Assembly (NCBI RefSeq): GCF_029952525.1
Contig: NZ_JASAOF010000021.1
Location: 1 to 64,000 of the forward strand
Reading direction: 5' to 3'
Origin: Saccharopolyspora ipomoeae
Lineage (GTDB): Bacteria; Actinomycetota; Actinomycetes; Mycobacteriales; Pseudonocardiaceae
Length of the DNA stretch: 64,000 nt
The position numbers were made by a program, and so were the translations under genes. How positions within the stretch are numbered: position 1 is the stretch's first letter; each line of letters opens with the position of its first letter. The notes under the pieces were generated by a model. It did no database searches. It had not been told where the DNA came from and worked only from the letters and a program-made list of their open reading frames with translations. Positions 16,194-24,462 of this stretch are shown here, one piece after another.

Positions 16194-18557
16194 TCAGGCG
16201 ACCGCTTCGTCGGCGTCGGGGGATGGGCCTGGTTCGCGGAGGGGGAGCGCGTCGAAGGCGGCGGGTGGTTCCTGCCACGGTGACGTGGGGTCACCGGAGC
16301 TGGCGTCCTGGATCGCACGCCACACCCGCTGCGGGGAAGCGGGCAGGTCGATGTGCCGGACACCGAGGTGCTTGAGCGCGTCCACCACGGCGTTCTGCAC
16401 CGCAGGTGTCGATCCGACGGTTGCGGACTCGCCAATGCCCTTGGCACCGAGTGGATTACGCGGAGTCGGTGTCTCGGTGTTGTGCGCCTCGAGTGGTGGT
16501 AGGTCGGCTGCGGACGGCATCGCGTAGTCAGCGAGGGTGCCGGTCATGAGGTTGCCATCCTCGTCGAACGAGACCTGCTCCCACAACGCCTGCGCGATGC
16601 CCTGGGCCACGCCGCCGTGCTGCTGCCCGCGCACGATCAGCGGGTTGAGCACGCGGCCGCAGTCATCGACGGCGATGTGCCGCAAAGGTCGTACGACTCC
16701 CGTTTCAGAGTCGACCTCGACCACGGACACGTGTGCTCCGAACGGGAACGTCGCGCCACCAGAGGTGAAGTCGGTGTCGGCTGCCAAGGGATTGCCATCC
16801 TCAGCGGCTTGATTGGCGATCTCGGCCCAGCTCAGGCCCGTCGTCGGCGCGCCGACCACGCCGAGCCGGCCGTCTTCGGTCAGCTCGATGTCGTCAACCG
16901 CGGCCTCCAGCCGGTCGGCGACGAGCTCCTTCGCCCTGTTCAGCACCTGCTCCGCGGCCTGCCCTACCGCGTTGCCGCCGAGCTGCAATGACCGCGAGCC
17001 ACCGGTTCCGCCGCCTCGCGGCACCTGTGCCGTATCGGATTGGACGAACTCGACGGACTCCATGGGGATGCCGAGACGGTCAGCGACGATCATGGCGAAC
17101 GACGTCGCGTGTCCCTGGCCGTGACTGGAAGTACCGATCTTGATCGTCGCACCGCCGTCGGGGCGGATCTCCACCGAGCCCCACTCACCGGCGGCCCCGC
17201 CGCCGGTGATCTCCACGTACGTGGCAGTGCCGATTCCGAGCAATGCGGTCTCGCCCGCCTCGATCCGTCGTGCCTGCTCGGCGCGCAGCTCATCGTAGCC
17301 GGCCAGTTCCAGAGCTTTCCGCAGCGGCAGGTCGTAATCGCCGGTGTCGTAGCTGGCCCCGGTCGCGGTGGTGTGCGGGAACTGCTCAGGGTGCAAGAAG
17401 TTCCGCCGGCGAAGTTCGACCGGGTCGATGTCCAGCTCGGCGGCGGCCAGGTCCATCAACCGCTCCAGCATCGCGGTAGCTTCCGGACGGCCTGCTCCGC
17501 GGAACGCACCGACGGGTGTGGTGTTGGTCAGCGCGGCGATCCCGGCGAAGCTGAGTTTGGGGATGTCGTACACGCCCTGCGCCATGATGCGCGTCGGCCC
17601 GAGCGCGAGGGCGCCGCCGAAGCCCGCGTACGCCCCCGCGTCGCCGATCACCCGGCACCGGAGCCCGACGATCGCGCCGTCGCGGTTCAGTCCGAGTTCG
17701 GCGTACTGCACCTGAGCCCGGCCGTGCGGTGCTGCCTGCATGTTCTCGGAGCGTGTCTCCGTCCACTTCACCGGCCGTTTCAGTCGTCGGGCCGCTTCGA
17801 TCACCACCGCGTGCTCTGCACGCAGTTCCACCTTGCCGCCGAAGCCCCCGCCGACGTGCGGGGCGACGATCCGGACCTGCTCGAGATCCCAGCCGAACAT
17901 CTGGGACACGGCGGCTTGGAGGCCGTGTGGCATCTGGGTGGAGACGTGGATGGTGGCCGAGTGGTCGCCACCCGGTACTACCGCGATCGCGTTGCCCTCC
18001 ATCGGCACGACCGCGAGCCGCTGGTTCTCGAGCCGGGCGCGGACGACGACGTCGGCCCCGGCCAGGACGTCCTCGTCGTCCCGGTTGCCGCCCGCGATGT
18101 TCGAGCCGAGTTCGGGGAACTGGAGTTCGGCGTCGGGGTCGAGCGCGGCCTCGGGGTCGACCGTGACCGGCAGGGGGTCGTATTCGACGTCGACCAGTTC
18201 CATCGCATCAGCGGCGGCCGATGCTGATTCGGCCACGATCACGGCGACCGGCTCGCCCATGAAGCGCACCCTGGTCGTGGCGAGGGGAAGACGCGCGCAT
18301 CGCGGGTCGAGCTCGATGTAGGGCTTCAGCGTGGGCAGGTCCAGGTCCTGTCCTGTGAACAACGCGACCACGCCAGGAGCTGCCGCGGCCTCGGTCGTGT
18401 CGATCCGTTCTATCGAGGCGTGCGCGAACGGGGAGCGCACGAACGCGGCGTGGAGCACGCCGTCGATCTTGAGGTTGTCGACGAAAGTGCCGCGCCCACG
18501 CAGGAGTTCCGGATCTTCGACCCGGCGCACTTCGGTTCCGATCAGCGACCCTGCCAT
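16194..18557 (-). CDS. Xanthine dehydrogenase/CoxL-family molybdopterin-binding subunit (orphan)
   Basis: A 787-residue large subunit of the molybdenum hydroxylase family. It opens with the family N-terminus IGTEVRRVEDPELLRGRGTF. It carries GGGFGGKVELRAEH, the active-site loop TPVGAFRGAGRPEATAM and, near the C-terminus, NPLGAKGIGESATVG with the catalytic Glu. True aerobic CO dehydrogenase (form I) has AYxCSFR in the loop; here it is AFRGAGR, so another hydroxylation reaction is more likely. The usual FAD (CoxM) and 2Fe-2S (CoxS) subunit genes are absent on both sides. The ATG at 18557 has no Shine-Dalgarno, and a -10-like TATAGT ends 11 bases before it, suggesting a nearly leaderless transcript. 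Confidence 0.92.
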   Translation of the reverse strand: MAGSLIGTEVRRVEDPELLRGRGTFVDNLKIDGVLHAAFVRSPFAHASIERIDTTEAAAAPGVVALFTGQDLDLPTLKPYIELDPRCARLPLATTRVRFMGEPVAVIVAESASAAADAMELVDVEYDPLPVTVDPEAALDPDAELQFPELGSNIAGGNRDDEDVLAGADVVVRARLENQRLAVVPMEGNAIAVVPGGDHSATIHVSTQMPHGLQAAVSQMFGWDLEQVRIVAPHVGGGFGGKVELRAEHAVVIEAARRLKRPVKWTETRSENMQAAPHGRAQVQYAELGLNRDGAIVGLRCRVIGDAGAYAGFGGALALGPTRIMAQGVYDIPKLSFAGIAALTNTTPVGAFRGAGRPEATAMLERLMDLAAAELDIDPVELRRRNFLHPEQFPHTTATGASYDTGDYDLPLRKALELAGYDELRAEQARRIEAGETALLGIGTATYVEITGGGAAGEWGSVEIRPDGGATIKIGTSSHGQGHATSFAMIVADRLGIPMESVEFVQSDTAQVPRGGGTGGSRSLQLGGNAVGQAAEQVLNRAKELVADRLEAAVDDIELTEDGRLGVVGAPTTGLSWAEIANQAAEDGNPLAADTDFTSGGATFPFGAHVSVVEVDSETGVVRPLRHIAVDDCGRVLNPLIVRGQQHGGVAQGIAQALWEQVSFDEDGNLMTGTLADYAMPSAADLPPLEAHNTETPTPRNPLGAKGIGESATVGSTPAVQNAVVDALKHLGVRHIDLPASPQRVWRAIQDASSGDPTSPWQEPPAAFDALPLREPGPSPDADEAVA

Positions 18558-18563
18558 GGGAGA

Positions 18564-18589
18564 ACATTACTATATATTGTGTGTAATGT
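18564..18589 (-). promoter_or_regulatory. Promoter with inverted repeat ACATTAC/GTAATGT before the CoxL-like gene
   Basis: Perfect 7-bp arms at 18564-18570 and 18583-18589 flank an AT-rich 12-base centre. On the minus strand TATAGT (18569-18574) is a good -10 placed 11 bases from the start codon. A regulator bound to the dyad would cover the promoter. It shares GAGAACAT with the AT-rich elements at 41516 and 46010. Confidence 0.65.
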
Positions 18590-18680
18590 GCCACTTTCGT
18601 TGGTGTGAGGAGCGGGTGAGCAGGGGCGGGTGCGTCCTTCAGTCGGTGCGCATCCGGGCAACCTGGAGTTGGTGAAGGCG

Positions 18681-18712
18681 GCGGGGCATCGGTGATTCGG
18701 CCGATGCCCCGC
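18681..18712 (-). terminator. Hairpin terminator after SDR gene
   Basis: A perfect 12-bp stem GCGGGGCATCGG/CCGATGCCCCGC with an 8-base loop. It lies 48 bases beyond the stop of the minus-strand SDR and upstream of the CoxL-like promoter, so it separates the two transcription units. Confidence 0.8.
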
Positions 18713-18759
18713 GAGCCCATTCAGTCGGTCGCAGACCTGGCGGTGTGCGACTGGCCTGG

Positions 18760-19524
18760 TCAACCTGCCATGTAGCCGCCGTCGACGACGAACGGGCTGC
18801 CAGTGGCGTAGGACGAGCGATCGGAGAGCAGCCAGCACACCATCTCGGCGATGTCCTCGGGCTGGCCGAGCGACCCGGAGGGAATGCGCGACATGATGGT
18901 CGCCCCGCTCCTGCTCATCGCGTCCTTCATCAGGTCGGTGTCGGTGTAGCCGGGACACACCGCGTTGACGCGCACGGTCGGCGCGTACTCGATCGCCGCC
19001 GTCTTCGTCAGCCCGATGACGCCGTGCTTGGAGGCTGCGTAGCCCGCGGTGGTCTTGAAGCCGGAGAGTCCAGCGAGCGACGCGGTGTTCACGATCGCAC
19101 CGCCGCCCTGCGCGACCATCTGCTTGAGCTCGGCGCGCATGCATCGCCAGACCCCTTTGAGGTTGACCGCAAGGATCTGGTCGAACGCTTCTTCGTCCCA
19201 GTCGGCGACGAGTTTGCCGCCCTGCCCGATCTGTCCTCCGCTGACGCCCGCGTTGTTGAACGCGCCGTCGAGGCGTCCGAAGTTGTCGACGACGGCGGCG
19301 AACATCGCATCGACGGCAGCCCTGTCAGTGAGGTCCGCTGGCGCTGCGAAGGCTTCCCTGCCCGCATCGCGCACTAACTGCGCCGTCTTGTCCACTGCTT
19401 CCGCGGACACGTCGGTCGCCGCGACCAGCGCGCCTTCCTTGGCTGCTAGCAGGCATGTCGCACGTCCGATCCCGCCTCCGGCGCCGGTGACGAGAACAAC
19501 TTTGCCCTCCAGCAATCTTGACAT
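18760..19524 (-). CDS. Short-chain dehydrogenase/reductase
   Basis: A 254-residue classical SDR with VVLVTGAGGGIGRATCLLA, DGAFNNAGVSGG, the Ser region IVNTASLAGL and the Tyr-Lys pair GYAASKHGVIGL, ending PFVVDGGYMAG. It is probably an NAD-dependent alcohol or hydroxyacyl dehydrogenase. AAGAAGAG lies just upstream of the ATG. It follows the HyuA-HyuB-zinc-ribbon unit on the same strand, but a hairpin at 19714-19743 and a 205-base gap lie between them, so it may be transcribed separately. Confidence 0.9.
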   Translation of the reverse strand: MSRLLEGKVVLVTGAGGGIGRATCLLAAKEGALVAATDVSAEAVDKTAQLVRDAGREAFAAPADLTDRAAVDAMFAAVVDNFGRLDGAFNNAGVSGGQIGQGGKLVADWDEEAFDQILAVNLKGVWRCMRAELKQMVAQGGGAIVNTASLAGLSGFKTTAGYAASKHGVIGLTKTAAIEYAPTVRVNAVCPGYTDTDLMKDAMSRSGATIMSRIPSGSLGQPEDIAEMVCWLLSDRSSYATGSPFVVDGGYMAG

Positions 19525-19713
19525 CTCACTCTTCTTTCTCTGTGCAGTATTGGGGCTGCTGAAGCAATCAAGCGTGGATGACTGGTCTCAGCAGTGGACA
19601 GTTCCCAGCCTGGTTGGAAGCTCGGCGTTGTGTCTGTCCGGTGTTGTTGGTGTTGAGCAGTTCGGCCGAAGCGCCTTCGGGCACGCGCTGGGGTTTGGAT
19701 GGGCCTTCGCACT

Positions 19714-19743
19714 CCCGACTCGGTAGGGGTCAACCGAGTCGGG
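19714..19743 (-). terminator. Hairpin terminator overlapping the stop of the second zinc-ribbon gene
   Basis: Perfect 11-bp arms CCCGACTCGGT/ACCGAGTCGGG with an 8-base loop. The right arm covers the last codons of the zinc-ribbon gene just before its stop, the stop itself falls in the loop, and the hairpin closes the minus-strand HyuA-HyuB-zinc-ribbon operon. Confidence 0.75.
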
Positions 19744-19990
19744 ACGGGGCCCAATCGCGGGTGGGGGAGCGCCATGCCGGCCAGTGGTCCTCGGGCTCAG
19801 GGCGAGTCACCGCGAGGTGGGTGAAGCAGTCCTGGCACTTCACGACCATCCGCGGGCCCTGGTAGTTCGCCACCGGGTAGCGGGCGACGTTCGTTCCGTC
19901 GCAGGACGGGCAGGTGGCCTCCACCGGCGTTCGTTCGACGGAGACCCGCGGGGTCTCCGGACGGGGGAAGAGGAGTCGGTCGAGTGACAT
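19730..19990 (-). CDS. Small zinc-ribbon protein, putative carboxylase accessory subunit, copy 2
   Basis: An 86-residue protein with one zinc ribbon, CPSC and CQDC, spaced by NVARYPVANYQGPRMVVK. It is recognisably the same family as the 73-residue protein at 5613-5834; the copies share PVE..CP.C, a YPV segment and VVKCQ.C. AAGGAGAAACCCG precedes the ATG, and HyuB ends 14 bases upstream. The order here is HyuA-HyuB-ribbon, whereas copy 1 is ribbon-HyuA-HyuB, so the association has survived rearrangement. I infer a structural or regulatory subunit of the adjacent enzyme, comparable in role to the small zinc subunits of acetone and acetophenone carboxylases. Confidence 0.78.
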   Translation of the reverse strand: MSLDRLLFPRPETPRVSVERTPVEATCPSCDGTNVARYPVANYQGPRMVVKCQDCFTHLAVTRPEPEDHWPAWRSPTRDWAPSRLG

Positions 19991-20004
19991 CGGGTTTCTC
20001 CTTC

Positions 20005-21927
20005 TCAGCGGGTCCAGTTCAGCGGGGCGGCGATGGGCACCGACCAGCGTCCCTGCTCGCGGAGTGTGGTGAGCTCCGCGCGACGCTCGGCCGTCGCATC
20101 ACGATCAATGCGTCCATCGGTCAGCACGGCGCCGAACGCACGGGACGCGAACTCCTCGCTGTAGAGCCCGTTGCGCACGTCCTCTTCCAGGTGGTCGAGG
20201 TCGCGCAGCAGCGGATCGCCCCACCCGCCGCCTCCGCCGATGATGAACCGGAACGCGTCCCCGGCCTTGAGGACGATTCCGGAGATCTTGCCGGTGTTGT
20301 AGCGCGCTCCGTTGCAGAACGAGCCGTCGTTGGGGTCAGGCCAGCCGTCGTCGTCGAACATGCCGAACAGGGGTTCGAGCCCGCGCAGGTCGAGCGGGTC
20401 AGAGTGCTTGTCCAGGTTGAAGTCGGGGATGTACCAGCCGAATGCCGGCGCGCCCGCACCCGCTCCGGCAGCCCCCGGCGCACCGGTGCGCACGCGGTCG
20501 CAGGTGACGGTGACCATCGTGTCCGACTGGGCGGTCAACGTGTAGACGGATCCCAGGCCGCCCCGGTACTGGCCGGCACCGGCGGTGTCCAGGACCATCT
20601 CGTGCTGGGCGATGATTAGCGGGCTTTCGATTTCCACGTGCTCCTGCACTGAGGTGCGGCAGTTGCCGATGGGCGTCACGCAGAAGGAGACGCCGTCTTC
20701 CTTCCACGTGCCGCCCCAACCGCCGCCGGTGAGTGCGAACGCGCCCCACGGCATGCCCTCGTGGCCGGGCCGTGTGTCGACGCCACCGAGGCTGATGACC
20801 AGCGCTGTACCCGTGTCGCAGGCGATCGACCGGTCCCCGACAGCTTCGCTCAGGGCGCTGGCGACGGCGTTGATGCACCGCGGGCCGATGTCGGCGTGGT
20901 TGGAGCAGCTGGACGGCGGCAGCACGCACACGACGCTGCCTTGGGGGAGGATGGTTTCGATCGGGCGCAGCGTGCCGCTGTTGACCGGGGTGCTCGGGTC
21001 GACCATCATCTTCACCGCTTCGATGCACCGCACAGCCTCGCACCAGGCCGTACCGCAGTTGCCGAGCGGTTGGCGACCCGAGCCGGAGAAGTCGATCTCC
21101 ATGCTGTCGCCCCGGACCTTCACGGTGACCCGCACGGGGATCGGTTCGTCGGTGACGCCGTCGTCGTCGAGGAAGTCCTCGACCGTGTAGTCACCGTCGG
21201 GGACGGCGGCGATGCCGCGGCGCATGCTCTGCTCGGTGGCCTCGATCGCATACTGCCCGGCGGCTTTGACCTTCTCGAGGCCGCCGCGGGCGATGAGAGC
21301 CTGCAGCTGGCGCTCACCCACCACCAGGCAGCCGTAGAGCGCTCGGAGGTCGCCGAGGACCAGCTGCGGGACCCGGTTGTTCTCCAGCAGGAAGTTGAAC
21401 AGCGGCCGGACCGGGACGTCGTTGGCGTACAGCAACGTCGGCGGGAGCTTGAGCTGCTCCTCGAAGGCCGTTTGCGTGCCGTTGGCGAACCCGCCGGGAA
21501 TCGGGCCGCCGAGGTCGACCAGGTGCGAGGTCGAGTGCAGGATGAACTCGACGCGGCCGTCTACGAAGACGGGGCGGAGCAGGTTGACGTCGGACTGGTG
21601 GATCGTGCCGCGCCAGGGATCGTTGACGAAGATGACGTCGCCGGGTTGCATCGAATCGACGTCGATATCGTCCATGGCGAAGTTGACGATGTGCGGGGAG
21701 GTGAAGGCGTGCTGCATGCAGCCCTCCCACTGAGCCACGGTTTCCCAGCCGTCGCCGCTGCGGACGTGGATCGCGGTCGTGCAGTCGAGGATGTCGCGGC
21801 ACACCGGCGAGAACGCACTGCGCATCAGCGCATCGTTCATCTCACGGGCGACCTCGATCAGGCCGTAGCGGAGAATGTCGAGCTCGAACTCTGCTGGAGC
21901 GGCGGTGTTTTCAGCTTGGATGGTCAT
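20005..21927 (-). CDS. HyuB-family subunit, copy 2
   Basis: A 640-residue hydantoinase B/oxoprolinase family protein. Family blocks seen are FVNDPWRGTIHQSDVNLLRP, STSHLVDLGGPIPGGFANG, CDTGTALVISLGGVDTRPG, MVLDTAGAGQYRGGLG and GGGGGWGDPLLRDLDHLEED. It partners the HyuA at 21940-24006, whose stop is 12 bases upstream; GAGGAGCTACCACC supplies the ribosome site. It is clearly diverged from copy 1 at 7898-9844, so the two enzymes probably handle different substrates. Acetone/acetophenone-type carboxylase is the favoured reading because of the zinc-ribbon partner; hydantoinase remains possible. Confidence 0.87.
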   Translation of the reverse strand: MTIQAENTAAPAEFELDILRYGLIEVAREMNDALMRSAFSPVCRDILDCTTAIHVRSGDGWETVAQWEGCMQHAFTSPHIVNFAMDDIDVDSMQPGDVIFVNDPWRGTIHQSDVNLLRPVFVDGRVEFILHSTSHLVDLGGPIPGGFANGTQTAFEEQLKLPPTLLYANDVPVRPLFNFLLENNRVPQLVLGDLRALYGCLVVGERQLQALIARGGLEKVKAAGQYAIEATEQSMRRGIAAVPDGDYTVEDFLDDDGVTDEPIPVRVTVKVRGDSMEIDFSGSGRQPLGNCGTAWCEAVRCIEAVKMMVDPSTPVNSGTLRPIETILPQGSVVCVLPPSSCSNHADIGPRCINAVASALSEAVGDRSIACDTGTALVISLGGVDTRPGHEGMPWGAFALTGGGWGGTWKEDGVSFCVTPIGNCRTSVQEHVEIESPLIIAQHEMVLDTAGAGQYRGGLGSVYTLTAQSDTMVTVTCDRVRTGAPGAAGAGAGAPAFGWYIPDFNLDKHSDPLDLRGLEPLFGMFDDDGWPDPNDGSFCNGARYNTGKISGIVLKAGDAFRFIIGGGGGWGDPLLRDLDHLEEDVRNGLYSEEFASRAFGAVLTDGRIDRDATAERRAELTTLREQGRWSVPIAAPLNWTR

Positions 21928-21939
21928 GGTGGTAGCTCC

Positions 21940-24006
21940 TCAGCGGTCGCTCTCGATGATCAACAGGCCGTGTTCGTCCACGTGGGCGCGTCGGCCGGGC
22001 AGCACCAAGGTCGTGGCGAACTTCTCCGCGACCAGGGCTGGACCGATTACGGTTTCGTCGTCGTTGAGCCGTTCGCGGACGTACACCGGGACGCTGAGGC
22101 TTTCTCCTGATCCCGGCACGCGAACCTGCCGGTAGCCGAGCAGAGACTCACCTGGTTCCGGTTCCCCGGCGGTAACCTTGTGGGGGCGCGGAATAACGGC
22201 CGTGACTTCGACGGTGGAGATCACCACGGGGATCTCGTGCGCGGAGAACCCGTAGGAATCCTGGTAGAAGGCGTGAAAATCAGAGATGGTCTCGCTGACG
22301 GATTCCGCGGTGATTCGGCCGCTCGGAATGGGTAGGCGGTTGTCCCAGGTTTGCCCCCGGTACATCGCGAACACCGCGCGGTCGAACGTCAACCCCTCGA
22401 TGTCGACGCCCTGCGACTTCAGGTCGTCGGTGAGCTTGCGCTCCAGGGTGGCGAAACCCGCCTCGATCTCGTCGGCGTTGTCCGGCAGGAGAGGGATCAT
22501 CAGCGAGTGCGCGCTCGTCGCGCGCAGGTCGCTCTGGAGCAGTCCCAGTGCCGAGAACTGTCCGGGAGTGCCGGGTACCACGACGCTGTCGAGGCCGAGG
22601 ATCTGGCCGACCCGGTCCGCCAGCATCGGCCCTGCCGAGCCGAAGGGCAGAAGTCCGAACTCGCGGACGTCGAGTCCGCGGTAGACGGAGATCGTGCGGA
22701 TCTTGGCGGCGATGTCTTCGCAGGCGACCTGATAGGCGGCCGCAGCGAGTTCGTCGGCGGACATGTGCCACCGCTTGCCCGCTGCAGCGAGTGCGGCGCG
22801 CGCGGCGTCGACGTCGGGGCGGATCTTGCCGTTGGCGAACAGATCGGGCTGCAGGATGCCGAGAACCAGGCAGGCATCGGTCAGGGTCGGCTCCGTGCCG
22901 CCTCGTCCGTAGCAGACGGGGCCGGGGTTGGACCCGGCGGAGCGCGGCCCGACGGAGATCTGGCCCAGGGTGTTCGGCGCGATGATGCTTCCGGCGCCCG
23001 AACCGACGCTTTCCACGTCGACCAGCGGCAGCGTGAGTGTCAGACCCGTTTCGAGGGTCCACAAGTCCGTCAGCGGGGTTTGGGATCCGACGATAGCCGC
23101 AACGTCCGTGCTGGTGCCTCCCACGTCCATGGTCAGCAGGTCGGTGCGACCCGACTCGCGCGCCAGCTGGATGGTGCCGGTGACGCCACCGACCGGGCCC
23201 GAAACGAGCTGGAAGACCGGCGCTTTTCCAGCGGCCTCGTAGGTCGCTACACCGCCGTTCATCATCATGATCCACAGGGTGCCGCCGAAGCCCTGCGCGG
23301 TCAGGGCCGCCGAGAGCCGCTGCAGGTAACCGACCACTGCTGGTCCCACGTAGGCGTCGAGTGCGACCGTCGTCGTCCGCTCGTGCTCCTTGGAGACCGG
23401 GTAGAGCTGCGAGGTCTGGATGTAGGCGTCGGGGAGCTCCTCGGCGAGAATCTCGACCGCCCGCCGTTCGTGGTCGGCGTTGCGGTAGGAGTTCATGAAG
23501 CAGACTCCCACGGACTCGACGCCCCGGCTGGCGAGATCCTTGCCAGCCGCCCGAACCGCGTCTTCGGACAGATCCAGTCGCACCGAGCCGTCGTAGAGGA
23601 CCCGTTCCGGGATGCCGATGCGGTTCTGCCGCTGAATGACCGGGCGCTCCTGGTGCGGGCGCAGCCAGGTGGGGTCGTAGAAGCGGTTGCCGAACTCGCG
23701 GTGCATCCGGCCCACGTCGAGCAGGTCTCGGTGACCCTGGGTGGCGAGCAACCCGGTCTTCGCACCGGCGCGGCTGAGCAGCGCGTTGATGCCGACGGTG
23801 TGTCCGTGCACGATCTCCGCAACTTCCGGGACGGTCACGTCGATCGCGGAAAGTGCCTGCAGTACACCTACTTCCTGCTCTTTGGTTGACAGCACCTTGC
23901 CGTCGCGGATCTCGCCGGTCGCCCGGTTGAGCCCGATGATGTCGGTGAACGTTCCGCCGACGTCGATGCCGACCATCCAGTCGACGGAGCCTCGTTGCTC
24001 AGTCAC
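21940..24006 (-). CDS. HyuA-family ATP-dependent subunit, copy 2
   Basis: A 688-residue hydantoinase A/oxoprolinase protein with phosphate motif 1 MVGIDVGGTFTDIIGLNR, QLVSGPVGGVTGTIQLA, phosphate motif 2 LTMDVGGTSTDVAAIVG and GLLPFGSAGPMLADRVG. The start is a GTG preceded by GGAGG. It is the first gene of the HyuA-HyuB-zinc-ribbon operon read from right to left. Its divergence from copy 1 indicates an old duplication or separate acquisition. The ATP-dependent activation role is known for the family; the exact substrate is not visible. Confidence 0.88.
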   Translation of the reverse strand: MTEQRGSVDWMVGIDVGGTFTDIIGLNRATGEIRDGKVLSTKEQEVGVLQALSAIDVTVPEVAEIVHGHTVGINALLSRAGAKTGLLATQGHRDLLDVGRMHREFGNRFYDPTWLRPHQERPVIQRQNRIGIPERVLYDGSVRLDLSEDAVRAAGKDLASRGVESVGVCFMNSYRNADHERRAVEILAEELPDAYIQTSQLYPVSKEHERTTTVALDAYVGPAVVGYLQRLSAALTAQGFGGTLWIMMMNGGVATYEAAGKAPVFQLVSGPVGGVTGTIQLARESGRTDLLTMDVGGTSTDVAAIVGSQTPLTDLWTLETGLTLTLPLVDVESVGSGAGSIIAPNTLGQISVGPRSAGSNPGPVCYGRGGTEPTLTDACLVLGILQPDLFANGKIRPDVDAARAALAAAGKRWHMSADELAAAAYQVACEDIAAKIRTISVYRGLDVREFGLLPFGSAGPMLADRVGQILGLDSVVVPGTPGQFSALGLLQSDLRATSAHSLMIPLLPDNADEIEAGFATLERKLTDDLKSQGVDIEGLTFDRAVFAMYRGQTWDNRLPIPSGRITAESVSETISDFHAFYQDSYGFSAHEIPVVISTVEVTAVIPRPHKVTAGEPEPGESLLGYRQVRVPGSGESLSVPVYVRERLNDDETVIGPALVAEKFATTLVLPGRRAHVDEHGLLIIESDR

Positions 24007-24462
24007 CTCACGCCTCCGCGGTCATCATGTTGTGCGCTGCTGACGCGACTGCGTCAGGAGCGGGTTTGGGATTGCAGGGGTCGCCGCAGGGGCGACGAGC
24101 CCGGTGTGGATGCCGCCACCGGGGCCGAACGCGCCGATCGGTGGTGGTGTGTTGCACGTCATTCTGTGAGGGCGATCCGGGAGAGGCGTCCTCAAAAGGT
24201 CCGAGATCTCGTCCGACCTTCGGACAGGTTCGCGCTACGCCGTCAACCTCTGCCGTCGCCATGCGCATCACAGGACGTTTCGTTGAAGGAGGAGGTATCA
24301 CACAACCAGTTGGTCACCCGGCCTGTCGAACTTCTCGAGGAATTGCACGCCAGCGGATCAGCTGGCGGGAAGCATCGCCACGAGTGGTTCGGGTGAGTGC
24401 GAAGCAGCGCACCGCGGGGAAACGTGCGGCATGGGAGATTGAGGGATCCTGATCGTCCGAGG
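24007..24462. other. Interval upstream of HyuA copy 2
   Basis: This should contain the promoter of the minus-strand carboxylase operon. A plus-strand AAGGAGGAGG at 24284-24293 looks like a ribosome site but is followed only by a short frame ending at 24396 without a good start codon. I do not call a gene. Confidence 0.35.

Noticed and set aside
16194-18557. Aerobic carbon monoxide dehydrogenase
   Set aside because: The active-site loop is AFRGAGR, not the form I AYxCSFR, and the medium and small subunits are absent.
24281-24396. Small gene behind the plus-strand AAGGAGGAGG
   Set aside because: No ATG/GTG at suitable spacing, and the ~37-codon frame resembles nothing recognisable.
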